33,487 nt of DNA from Candidatus Stahliibacteriota bacterium (GTDB lineage Bacteria; Hydrothermota; Tepidihabitantia; SM23-42): assembly GCA_030613445.1 (NCBI GenBank), contig JAUWLY010000002.1, positions 1 to 33,487 of the forward strand, read 5' to 3'. The notes beneath the pieces are model-generated. The model had not been told where the DNA came from. It did not search any database and worked only from the letters and a program-made list of their open reading frames with translations. This document shows, piece after piece, positions 1-6,977 of this stretch; the stretch's first letter is position 1; each line of letters starts with the position of its first letter. The position numbers were made by a program, and so were the translations under genes.

Positions 1-42
1 TCGACAATGAATTGTAAAGGGGGCACTTACTCTTGACTTCGC

Positions 43-262
43 TTAGGAAACATTTGTGCCAAGTTCCAACCTCTTCACTGCTTCCCTAAGATGAGCATCT
101 GATAAGTGGCTGTACTTCATTGTCATCGTAATATTCTTGTGACCCATTAATTCCTGAACTGCTCTAATGTCAACTCCAGCCATCACTAATTTCGAAGCCA
201 ATGTGTGACGCAGGTCGTGAAATCTGAAATTCTCAATCCGAGCGCGCTTTAATGCCCAGTTG
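43..262 (-). pseudogene. tyrosine recombinase (phage-type integrase), C-terminal fragment
   Basis: The reverse strand encodes the last ~73 residues of a tyrosine recombinase. The HxxR box is visible as HDLRH, followed by a GHKN segment and TMKYSH, which carries the presumed catalytic tyrosine; it ends LELGTNVS. Homology to the fragment at 32104-32402 (ALKRA.I.NFRFHDLRH) starts near base 260. The open frame continues to 303, but those residues (MVIICSPPFLFIQ) are read from a terminator and are not integrase. The catalytic arginine of box I and the N-terminal arm- and core-binding domains are missing, so it cannot be active. It is one of three integrase fragments in the window. Confidence 0.85.
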
Positions 263-271
263 GATTGAATG

Positions 272-314
272 AATAAAAAAGGAGGCGAGCATATAATTAC
301 CAACCTCCCTTTAT
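272..314 (-). terminator. intrinsic terminator of the minus-strand T9SS-protein tail
   Basis: Read on the minus strand, AAAGGGAGG pairs (one bulge) with CCTCC, and is followed by a run of six T. It lies just past the stop of the 332-450 gene tail, in the right orientation to end it. Confidence 0.55.
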
Positions 315-331
315 TCTTATAGCCAATGGAA

Positions 332-480
332 CTATCGTAACAGTATTATCTTCTCTGGTTTTTCAAAATCAGCTGCTTCCACTCTCACAAAGTAAACTCC
401 GGCAGATAATCGTTTCGGCATAATCAAAAATTCATTCATTCCCACCTTAGCTTTGCCTTTTTGTATTGTAGTAGAAGGTA
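332..480 (-). pseudogene. 3' end of a T9SS-sorted secreted protein
   Basis: Read in reverse, this stretch encodes GMNEFLIMPKRLSAGVYFVR, continues VEAADFEKPEKIILLR and stops at 332. This is the last part of a type IX secretion C-terminal sorting domain: the L(S/P)AGVYFVR strand followed by a hydrophobic last strand ending in a basic residue. The reading frame stays open to about 545, but the recognisable part ends near 450 and no start or N-terminal domain exists, because the plus-strand BNR gene begins there. The rest of the gene was lost by rearrangement. The promoter of the 551 gene lies antisense to the upstream end of this frame. Family assignment is sound; the upstream limit is uncertain. 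Confidence 0.7.
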
Positions 481-506
481 GTAGATTATGAAGCTGAAAA
501 CAGTCC

Positions 507-534
507 TTGACATCCTTGAGGTTAACAGTATAAT
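507..534 (+). promoter_or_regulatory. consensus sigma70-type promoter, TTGACA-16-TATAAT
   Basis: TTGACA at 507-512, a 16-bp spacer and TATAAT at 529-534 match the consensus exactly. It predicts transcription starting about 540, which gives the gene at 551 a very short 5' UTR that just includes its SD. Confidence 0.75.
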
Positions 535-550
535 TATAGAGGAGATAGGG

Positions 551-2053
551 ATGAAAAAAAGTATCTATTTAAGTCTTTTTTACATTTTGACTTTTTGTTT
601 TCCACTTATCAATTCCAACATATATGCCCAATCAGATTGGAGTGTGGATGTGAGATTAACCTATTTTTGGGGAGATTCTGATGGCCCTCGGGCAGCGTGT
701 AATGGCGACACAGTTCATTTGGTCTGGCGTGAGCATTATTGGATTAATTCAAATCTTCACGAGGAAGTTTTTTACAAACGCAGCACCGATGCCGGTGTAA
801 CCTGGAGTGATAGTGTAAGGTTGACGACCGAGGATACCATATCTAGTGCGTCCCCAAAGGTTGCGGTTTGGGAAAACAATGTTCATGTTATCTGGAATGA
901 ACGTGGTAATTGTTATTATGCGCTGTGTTACAGAAAAAGCACTGATGGTGGCGAGACATGGGGACTGGTAGATACCTTAAGAAAACACCTTGAAGGTGGT
1001 TGGGGAGCTTCCTGGTTGGCTGTTAGTAGTATTAATGTCTATGTTGTTTTCATTCGTGAGGACAGTAGGATGATATTTATGAAGAGCACTGACAATGGTT
1101 CAAACTGGTCAAGCCAGATAGAAGTAGGGTCTGGTTCTGCTAACCCGCGCATAGATGTATTCACTCTTAATGATTCGTGCTTGGTGACATGTGCCAGTTA
1201 TTTCTCTTCTGCTGTAGAAGTGCTCTTTTATAAAAGCACGGATGCGGGAGTGACCTGGAGTGATAGTCAGTGTGTTTCACATTATGATTCAATCAGTAGT
1301 CAACGTCATGCAGTGGACACAGACGATAGTGGCGGTGTTCATGTTGTGTGGTATGACTATAAATATTCGCCTTATCCCTGGACTGGTGATATATTTTACC
1401 GATCGAGCAGGGATTCGGGCACTACGTGGGAGCTTATAGATTCATTGACCGTAGCGCATCGAGCCTTTTATTCGGATATTCTTGCTCAGGGCAACAACTT
1501 GCACTTGGTCTGGATGGATGACCGCCATGATTTCGATCATAACTTTGAGATTTACTATCGCATGAGCACAGATTTAGGGCAAACCTGGGCTCCTGAAGTG
1601 CGGTTAACCAATGCCCCTAATTGGTCTAGTTCGCCATCCTTGGCGTGCGATGGTCGATATCTTCATCTTTTCTGGTCAGATGCAAGAGAAGATACAATCA
1701 ACACGATAGGTGAGATCTATTATAAACGCAAAGATCTTTTGGTGCCGATATCCGAAGAGCATGAATCTTCTCATTCTTCACAGTTCTCTGTAGAAGTCTG
1801 GCCAAATCCATTTACTGCAGATATTTACCTGCGGATAACAGGCGGCAGATATGGTAAAGATAATGCTGGGCAGAAATCAATTGTCAATGTGAAACTTTAT
1901 GACATTTCAGGAAAGGAGGTGATATCCCATATAATAAAAGAAAGAACAAAAGGAATCAGCGTAGATACCAAAGACCCGCCCTGTGGAGTGTATTTCCTCT
2001 GCATTGAGACAGAATCTGAAAGTATAATGAAAAAAGTTGTGAAAGTAAAATGA
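551..2053 (+). CDS. secreted BNR-repeat protein with T9SS C-terminal sorting domain
   Basis: A 500-residue secreted protein. The frame is open from 488, but I start it at ATG 551 because GGAGATAGGG precedes it, the first residues then form a signal peptide (MKKSIYLSLFYILTFCF..., cleavage near YAQ-S), and a consensus promoter ends at 534. The body holds at least six BNR/Asp-box motifs of the form S-x-D-x-G-x-T-W (RSTDAGVTW, KSTDGGETW, KSTDNGSNW, KSTDAGVTW, RDSGTTW, MSTDLGQTW) spaced as in a sialidase-type beta-propeller. No sialidase catalytic set is evident, so it is probably a structural or binding propeller. The last ~85 residues (VEVWPNPFTADIYL ... LYDISGKEV ... GVYFLCI) are a type A sorting domain. 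It should be exported by Sec and then anchored or released by T9SS. The next gene is 32 bases downstream, likely co-transcribed. Ligand unknown. Confidence 0.88.
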   Translation: MKKSIYLSLFYILTFCFPLINSNIYAQSDWSVDVRLTYFWGDSDGPRAACNGDTVHLVWREHYWINSNLHEEVFYKRSTDAGVTWSDSVRLTTEDTISSASPKVAVWENNVHVIWNERGNCYYALCYRKSTDGGETWGLVDTLRKHLEGGWGASWLAVSSINVYVVFIREDSRMIFMKSTDNGSNWSSQIEVGSGSANPRIDVFTLNDSCLVTCASYFSSAVEVLFYKSTDAGVTWSDSQCVSHYDSISSQRHAVDTDDSGGVHVVWYDYKYSPYPWTGDIFYRSSRDSGTTWELIDSLTVAHRAFYSDILAQGNNLHLVWMDDRHDFDHNFEIYYRMSTDLGQTWAPEVRLTNAPNWSSSPSLACDGRYLHLFWSDAREDTINTIGEIYYKRKDLLVPISEEHESSHSSQFSVEVWPNPFTADIYLRITGGRYGKDNAGQKSIVNVKLYDISGKEVISHIIKERTKGISVDTKDPPCGVYFLCIETESESIMKKVVKVK

Positions 2054-2085
2054 TCTGATCTGTTTTGTAATGAAAAGGAGCAAAC

Positions 2086-5000
2086 ATGAAGCGTATATTA
2101 ATAACCATCATAAGTCTACCGCTGATTGTATTATCAGCAGAGTGGCAGTCATTAGATGCCCCCCATGCAGGACGGGCCATTGATATGAGTATAGGACAAG
2201 ATGGTCCTACCTGGGTCATCTATGCGGCAAACAAGGATTATAAGATATACAGCTCAACAAATGATGGTGCATCGTGGCAAGTGCCTACATTAGAAACCCA
2301 AGTAGATAAAGCTACGTGTGTAATCACGCGTCCAACTGGAGCCCAGTATGTTTATATTGGTAAGTATGAGAATAGTTCACCACCCGAAGTTGTTTGGCGG
2401 TCCACAAACAGTGGTGAGAATTGGCATAACCGCAGTGGTACTTCCCCTGATAACATTGAAAACACTTGGCCTCTCTGCTTTGCTATGCACCCGACAAATT
2501 CGGATATTATTTATGCCGGCTTTGATGCGACCGGTGGCTCGGAATGCTTCTATAAAACAACAAACGAAGGTGCAAACTGGACTGAATGCGGCATAGGTTA
2601 TTCAGTCAGAGACATCTTTGTAGATCCAGGTGACCCTGATAATCTTTATATAGCTACTAACAATTCGGTCTACATGAGTACTGATGCCGGCGCGTCATGG
2701 GAACAGATAGCTCCTCCGCCCAATGGTTCAGACGTATACAGTGTTGCCCTGAATAGCTCCAACGTGCTATTTGCCGGTGTTACTGTATATGGGTATGAAG
2801 AAACATACAGTAAAATCTTCAAAAGATCTGTTTCTATATGGGTAGAGGTCTACAGTTTAGGTCCTATATATCCCTATGTACCTACAGTAAATAAAATTGT
2901 GATTGATAATTCTGATGAAAGCTACATGTACGCAACATTTTGGCCATTTGGATTCCACAAAAGTGATGATTATGGTAATTATGGGAGCTGGGAAGAAAAG
3001 AATAGTGGCATAGTCGATAAGTACTTGTTTTCTTTGATTCAACATCCAAGTTCCGGTTACCTGTTTGTTGGTGGTGATATTGCCTGTTTGTATAAAAGCA
3101 CAGATTGTGGTGAAAACTGGACAGAAACTGTCGAGGGTATGAAACTCGCAGATGTGAGAAGTCTCGCCGTGTTAAATAATATTGTATATGGCGTTACATA
3201 TACTCCATATGAGGGATCTCTTTATGATGGGGTAACAATGGGTACTAGCGGAGGTCAAGACTGGCAATGGTTAAATTTGTGCGATCATTTCGCTGGCTAT
3301 TGTGGTGGGAGCTATATAGAAATCGCACCTTCCAACACTGAATATGTTTATGAAGCATTTGGGGCTGCAGGTAATGGCTTTATTACAAGAACAACTGATG
3401 GTGGTAAAGCGTGGATACTCAAGGTCGATTGCGGCAGCTATTTAGTCAATGACCTGACTGTTGGTCGCACTAATCATAACATAGTGCGTGCGTCAACCGA
3501 ATGCTTTGGAGCCCTCTCCCCTCCTCTTGTTCTTCGAACAACTAATGGTTGGGATAGCTGGACATGGGCTGAATTTCCATCTCCAGGTTATCTTCGGACG
3601 GTTGAAACCGACCCTCTGAACCTGGATGTTGTATATGCCGGAGGCTGGTGGCAGCTCCCTCCTACAGAAGCTAACAGAGGACCTTACTTGAAGAAAAGCA
3701 CGGATGGTGGTGTTAACTGGAACAATGCAGTTACAGGGATGAGGGGAAGTGTTAAAGAGATAGCAATTGATCCAATAAATACACAAAATCTGTATGCTGT
3801 AAGTGACTCAGGCCCATTTAGAACAACCAACGCAGGAGAGTTGTGGACGAGAAAGAAAATTGGATTATCTGAATATTACGGCACAGATATCATCATTGAT
3901 CCTGAGGAACCATCGATTATTTATGCATTAACGCAGCAGGATGCATTATCAACAACTAACTCATTTTATTGCACAGTCGATGGTGCAGCAGAATGGTTTC
4001 AGTTCACACTGCCACCAAGCCAAGATCCACCGAGTTACATCCATGAAATAACAATCGATGATTCACAAGCAGACCAAATCTATGCAGGAACACAGAACGG
4101 TATTTATTTGTTTTATCCCGACTATAAAATTAAGAATCTGACGAGCAGTGCAAATAAGGCAACCAGTGTGAATTCGGCAAAGAAAATGCTTTTAGGCGGA
4201 TTAAATATCTGGATAACTTATGAGAGTGGCGGTGTTATATATGCGGTTCACAGTAGTGATGAAGGTTACACCTGGTCGCGCAAAATGGAGATAGGTCATG
4301 GTTATAATCCAGCAATAAGCTCCAATCCTGATGCTGAGACACCGATACCCGGCATTGTCTGGTGGGCACCGGGTGACAAGGACACGCTCTATTTTGCCAA
4401 ACATGTATCTGGCTACAATTGGACCACACCCTTTGAGATCAAAGTATCAGCTGATGGATGCGACTTCGGACCGCCATCATTTGTGATTGGCACCGACAAT
4501 AAAGGTCGTGTCGTCTACCAAACCACCTCGGATGGCAAAATTAACTACACAGAATTTGACATTACTAATCCAAATCCAATTGACCCTGAAGAAGTCGGTG
4601 ATGGCATTAATCCGAGTATCGGCTTTATGATACCTGGGTCAAGTAATCCTGAAATCCATGTCGTCTGGGAAGATAATAATAAGATCAGGTACAAATCGAG
4701 AACGATCTCAGGAACCTGGGACAATTATTACACTGTTTGTACGAATAACTCAAAAGATCCTTCTATTGAGGTTGAAGGTTCTAATGTATATGTCGTATGG
4801 GAAAAACGAGCAGATATTCACTATCGTTATGCAGTCTACACCCAGAATGGTCAGCATACTTGGTCAAAACTTGATGATTTTGCCACTGATGATCCATCAA
4901 GCTATCCTGTGCTTACTGGTGGTAACGCGGTGAGCTGGGTCGAATATGTAAACAGCACCACTTACGAGATCTACTTCTCTTATAATTCTGGTTCTGGCTG

Positions 5001-5874
5001 GGTAGATCCCATTAATATTAGCCAAAACACAGAATACTCCCACTACCCCCATATTGTTCATAAACAAACGCTTCTGGGCACTATAGTCTATTTCACTTGG
5101 ACTGAGAATGATAATCCACCTTATGACGTGAGATTTGACAATTATACCTTTGGTGGATCAAACCCTGAGGCTGATCTTGCATTCTATATTGCTGAAGGCG
5201 GAGAACCAAAGGCATCGCCATTTAATCTACATCGTGACGGTTATCTGCAGTACGGACCTGAATTTCATAAGAAGATAGATTATGATTCTGAATATCTTGA
5301 GTATCAGTTCGAAAAACTTAATCCAGCAAGAGAATATGCTCTTGCTGCATATGCATATCAGGAAGGCAATAATAATCTGCCGATCACGATCAAAATAGAC
5401 AACGTTACAATTGGCGGAATTAATCTTCCACCAGAGACACTGATTGTGTGTAAAGAAATGGTGCCAGAAAATCTATATGCTGATAGTGCTGTTGATGTGA
5501 AGATATTTGGAAATAAAGCTGTGACTGCGGCTTTGGTGCTTTATGAGTATGAGAGAGAATCAGACAAAGGCGGTGGAGGGCCACAGGATGCAGGTGCTAC
5601 GCCGTTTAATATTGATAAACTTACGCTGAGTATTTCTCCTAATCCAGTTCGCAAGGATGTGAACATACGGTATACATTACCCCAATCCACTAAAGTTACT
5701 CTTTCGGTCTATGACGTTGCAGGCAGACTGGCGAGGACGTTAGTCAATTCCACTCAGAAACCAGGTTCATATCAGCAGTCTTTCAACACGGCGAATTTGT
5801 CACAGGGTGTCTATTTTGTCAGGTTACATACCGGCGATAAATCGATCGTGGAAAAAGTGATTTTCTTAAAATAG
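2086..5874 (+). CDS. large secreted BNR/VPS10-like propeller protein with T9SS C-terminal sorting domain
   Basis: A 1262-residue secreted protein with AAAAGGAG about 8 bases before the ATG. Residues 1-18 (MKRILITIISLPLIVLSA) are a signal peptide. About residues 40-700 hold many Asp-box repeats (STNDGASW, STNSGENW, STDAGASW, STDCGENW, TTDGGKAW, STDGGVNW) in the arrangement of VPS10/sortilin or plant HCF136-like propellers. A second region from about 700 to 1030 resembles another propeller (HSSDEGYTWSR, then VVWEDNNKIRY and VYVVWEKRADIHY repeats). After a short domain of unknown type, a Gly-rich linker (KGGGGPQDAG) precedes a sorting domain: LSISPNPVRKDVNIRYTL, then VYDVAGRLARTL, then GVYFVRL. 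It is likely displayed on the surface or released, with a role in binding or adhesion. No catalytic motif was seen. It lies in one unit with the 551 gene and is closed by the terminator at 5890. Confidence 0.9.
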   Translation: MKRILITIISLPLIVLSAEWQSLDAPHAGRAIDMSIGQDGPTWVIYAANKDYKIYSSTNDGASWQVPTLETQVDKATCVITRPTGAQYVYIGKYENSSPPEVVWRSTNSGENWHNRSGTSPDNIENTWPLCFAMHPTNSDIIYAGFDATGGSECFYKTTNEGANWTECGIGYSVRDIFVDPGDPDNLYIATNNSVYMSTDAGASWEQIAPPPNGSDVYSVALNSSNVLFAGVTVYGYEETYSKIFKRSVSIWVEVYSLGPIYPYVPTVNKIVIDNSDESYMYATFWPFGFHKSDDYGNYGSWEEKNSGIVDKYLFSLIQHPSSGYLFVGGDIACLYKSTDCGENWTETVEGMKLADVRSLAVLNNIVYGVTYTPYEGSLYDGVTMGTSGGQDWQWLNLCDHFAGYCGGSYIEIAPSNTEYVYEAFGAAGNGFITRTTDGGKAWILKVDCGSYLVNDLTVGRTNHNIVRASTECFGALSPPLVLRTTNGWDSWTWAEFPSPGYLRTVETDPLNLDVVYAGGWWQLPPTEANRGPYLKKSTDGGVNWNNAVTGMRGSVKEIAIDPINTQNLYAVSDSGPFRTTNAGELWTRKKIGLSEYYGTDIIIDPEEPSIIYALTQQDALSTTNSFYCTVDGAAEWFQFTLPPSQDPPSYIHEITIDDSQADQIYAGTQNGIYLFYPDYKIKNLTSSANKATSVNSAKKMLLGGLNIWITYESGGVIYAVHSSDEGYTWSRKMEIGHGYNPAISSNPDAETPIPGIVWWAPGDKDTLYFAKHVSGYNWTTPFEIKVSADGCDFGPPSFVIGTDNKGRVVYQTTSDGKINYTEFDITNPNPIDPEEVGDGINPSIGFMIPGSSNPEIHVVWEDNNKIRYKSRTISGTWDNYYTVCTNNSKDPSIEVEGSNVYVVWEKRADIHYRYAVYTQNGQHTWSKLDDFATDDPSSYPVLTGGNAVSWVEYVNSTTYEIYFSYNSGSGWVDPINISQNTEYSHYPHIVHKQTLLGTIVYFTWTENDNPPYDVRFDNYTFGGSNPEADLAFYIAEGGEPKASPFNLHRDGYLQYGPEFHKKIDYDSEYLEYQFEKLNPAREYALAAYAYQEGNNNLPITIKIDNVTIGGINLPPETLIVCKEMVPENLYADSAVDVKIFGNKAVTAALVLYEYERESDKGGGGPQDAGATPFNIDKLTLSISPNPVRKDVNIRYTLPQSTKVTLSVYDVAGRLARTLVNSTQKPGSYQQSFNTANLSQGVYFVRLHTGDKSIVEKVIFLK

Positions 5875-5889
5875 AAAGGTGGCGAAATT

Positions 5890-5936
5890 AAAAAAGAAGG
5901 GGAGTGACAAATCAAAATCACTCCCCTTCTTTTTTT
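5890..5936 (+). terminator. strong intrinsic terminator
   Basis: GAAGGGGAGTGA (5896-5907) pairs perfectly with TCACTCCCCTTC (5918-5929) across a 10-base loop and is followed by seven or more T. The flanking A run makes it usable from both sides. It ends the BNR gene pair. Confidence 0.93.
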
Positions 5937-6034
5937 GTGCGGTATTTGTGCGGTCCATATATCAAATACCTGTGACTGTTTGTTGTCTATAATATCCTGG
6001 TATGTTAGCGGTAGAAACGGTTTATTAGAAAACA

Positions 6035-6165
6035 AAGGGGCGGCAGTTATTCACCACCGACCCCCCTATTTTTTATGCTGGCAACCTTGTGCCAAATCTG
6101 TGCCATTTTATCACCAAAACATATGGTAACAGACAGAATTCCCAGTAATAGGCAGAATTGCGCAA
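6035..6165. repeat. dispersed 131-bp repeat, copy 1
   Basis: Nearly identical to 15437-15568: AAGGGG, then CAGTTATTCACCACCGACCC, through CTTGTGCCAAATCTGTGCCA and ACATATGGTAACAGACAG to GCAGAATT.CGCAA. I see a handful of substitutions and one single-base indel. Copy 2 cuts into a toxin gene, which indicates that the repeat is an insertion or recombination product. Confidence 0.88.
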
Positions 6166-6236
6166 AATGTTATCTGGCTTGCATTTGTGCGATTTTGAAC
6201 GTGATCTCAAAGGTTATGAAAAAGGTTCAAAACGCT

Positions 6237-6278
6237 CTCACATGCCGAAGGTCATGCGTTCAAGTCGCATACCGCCCA
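6237..6278 (+). tRNA. 3' half of a tRNA-Val(CAC), integration scar
   Basis: The bases read as anticodon loop CTCACAT (anticodon CAC), 3' anticodon stem GCCGA, variable loop AGGTC, T arm ATGCG-TTCAAGT-CGCAT with a perfect five-pair stem, acceptor strand ACCGCCC and discriminator A. The 5' half (acceptor GGGCGGT, D arm, 5' anticodon stem) is absent upstream: the flank reads AAAACGCT. It is therefore not a working tRNA but the kind of half-tRNA left when an element integrates in the anticodon loop. The valine assignment rests on the CAC loop. Confidence 0.75.
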
Positions 6279-6329
6279 TTGATTCTCAACGTTTTGCGGG
6301 CACCGCCTGTTTTTCGCAGAGGCTCTTGT

Positions 6330-6383
6330 GCCAAATCTGTGCCAACTTCCAACCTCTTCACTGCTTCCCTAAGATGAGCATCC
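6330..6383 (-). pseudogene. last ~18 codons of a tyrosine recombinase
   Basis: The minus strand reads DAHLREAVKRLEVGTD, matching DAHLREAVKRLELGTN at the end of the fragment at 43-262. Only this tail remains. It points toward the tRNA half about 50 bp away, the usual arrangement of int next to its attachment site. Confidence 0.75.
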
Positions 6384-6394
6384 ATAACTAGAAA

Positions 6395-6629
6395 TTTGTC
6401 AAGGGTAAAGTGTAATGGCGAGGCGTAAACAATAAAAAAAACTACCTATTGAATGTTGATTTGCTAATGATAAACTTATTTACCACTGTGATGAAAATGG
6501 CAAGACGCGTCTGTAACGGAAAAGACAGTGGATTCGGTCCTGACCCCACCGCCATTTAAATGGGGAGAATGGAATAGGGTCATTGAAAAAAGGTTAACGC
6601 GCATCTTCGAGGGCCGAGATACGTATGGG
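6395..6629 (+). promoter_or_regulatory. conserved leader, copy A, in front of radical-SAM locus 1
   Basis: About 235 bp that align with 17440-17674 at roughly three quarters identity by eye. Both copies start TTGTCAAGGGTAAAGT, share GCGTAAACAATAAAAAAAAC and GTGGATTCGGTCCTGACCCC, and stay alignable to GAGAT(A/C). TTGAAT (6449-6454), 16 bp and TAAACT (6471-6476) form a plausible promoter conserved in position in copy B. The rest would be a ~185-nt 5' UTR. It holds the outer pair TGACCC (6541-6546)/GGGTCA (6577-6582) around an inner CCAT/ATGG stem (6552-6563). It could instead be a remnant of a mobile element. Confidence 0.65.
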
Positions 6630-6668
6630 TAAAATAAAGTCAGATGTACTGCTATCAAGGATGAAAAA

Positions 6669-6977
6669 ATGAAAAAGATGATAGGTGGATCAATCTTACT
6701 AATCCTATGTTTTGCAGTCAGTGGATGGGCTGAGGCACCAGCGCATTGGCATGGATATGTGAATTATGAAGGAGACCCAGTAGAGGGTGAATCTGTTTAT
6801 ACAGAACCAACAGATGGGCAAACATCCACGAACGCGGATAGCTTCTATGATTCATGCAACGCAAATGGAATGGGAAACAGGAAACACTATGACTATGTTC
6901 ACGCTAAAAAAACCATTGGTAATCGCTTGAAGGCAGAGGTCTATTACGCTAACGACTATTACTATGAAGTTTTTTAG
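6669..6977 (+). CDS. small secreted protein of unknown function, coupled to radical-SAM gene 1
   Basis: A 102-residue protein that I do not recognise. It starts at ATG 6669 (AAGG at 6657; the ATG at 6661 meets a stop after two more codons). Residues 1-22 (MKKMIGGSILLILCFAVSGWAE) are a signal peptide. The following stretch (HGYVNYEGDPVEGESVYTEP ... STNADSFYD) has the rhythm of a carboxypeptidase-regulatory-like or Ig-like beta-sandwich (G-x-V-x-Y-x-G-x-P-V-x-G), but a full domain would be longer. The end is rich in aromatic residues (VYYANDYYYEVF). It overlaps the radical-SAM start by 14 bases, implying translational coupling. It could be an accessory factor, a truncated surface protein, or less likely an alternative substrate of the enzyme. 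Confidence 0.7.
   Translation: MKKMIGGSILLILCFAVSGWAEAPAHWHGYVNYEGDPVEGESVYTEPTDGQTSTNADSFYDSCNANGMGNRKHYDYVHAKKTIGNRLKAEVYYANDYYYEVF

Larger units (their letters stand above)
5937..6390. other. recombination scar: tRNA half, integrase 3' end and TTGTGC repeats, no gene
   Basis: About 450 bases without a convincing gene; the overlapping open frames here are not protein-like. TTTGTGCGGTATTTGTGCGG lies at 5936-5955, CTTGTGCCAAATCTGTGCCA at 6086-6105 and again at 6325-6344, and ATTTGTGCGATTT near 6183. Inside are a 131-bp repeat (6035-6165), the 3' half of a tRNA (6237-6278) and the last codons of an integrase on the minus strand (6330-6383). This is the arrangement expected at the end of an integrated element: att site, arm-type repeats and adjacent int gene. 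Confidence 0.65.

Noticed and set aside
488..550. N-terminal extension of the first BNR protein (MKLKTVLDILEV...)
   Set aside because: It overlaps the promoter, lacks an SD and would hide the signal peptide; ATG 551 fits all signals.
6237..6278. Complete tRNA gene
   Set aside because: No acceptor 5' strand, D arm or 5' anticodon strand upstream; only the 3' half exists.
5935..6391. Three overlapping 64-100 aa plus-strand frames
   Set aside because: They cover repeats, a tRNA half and the antisense of an integrase tail; composition is not protein-like.
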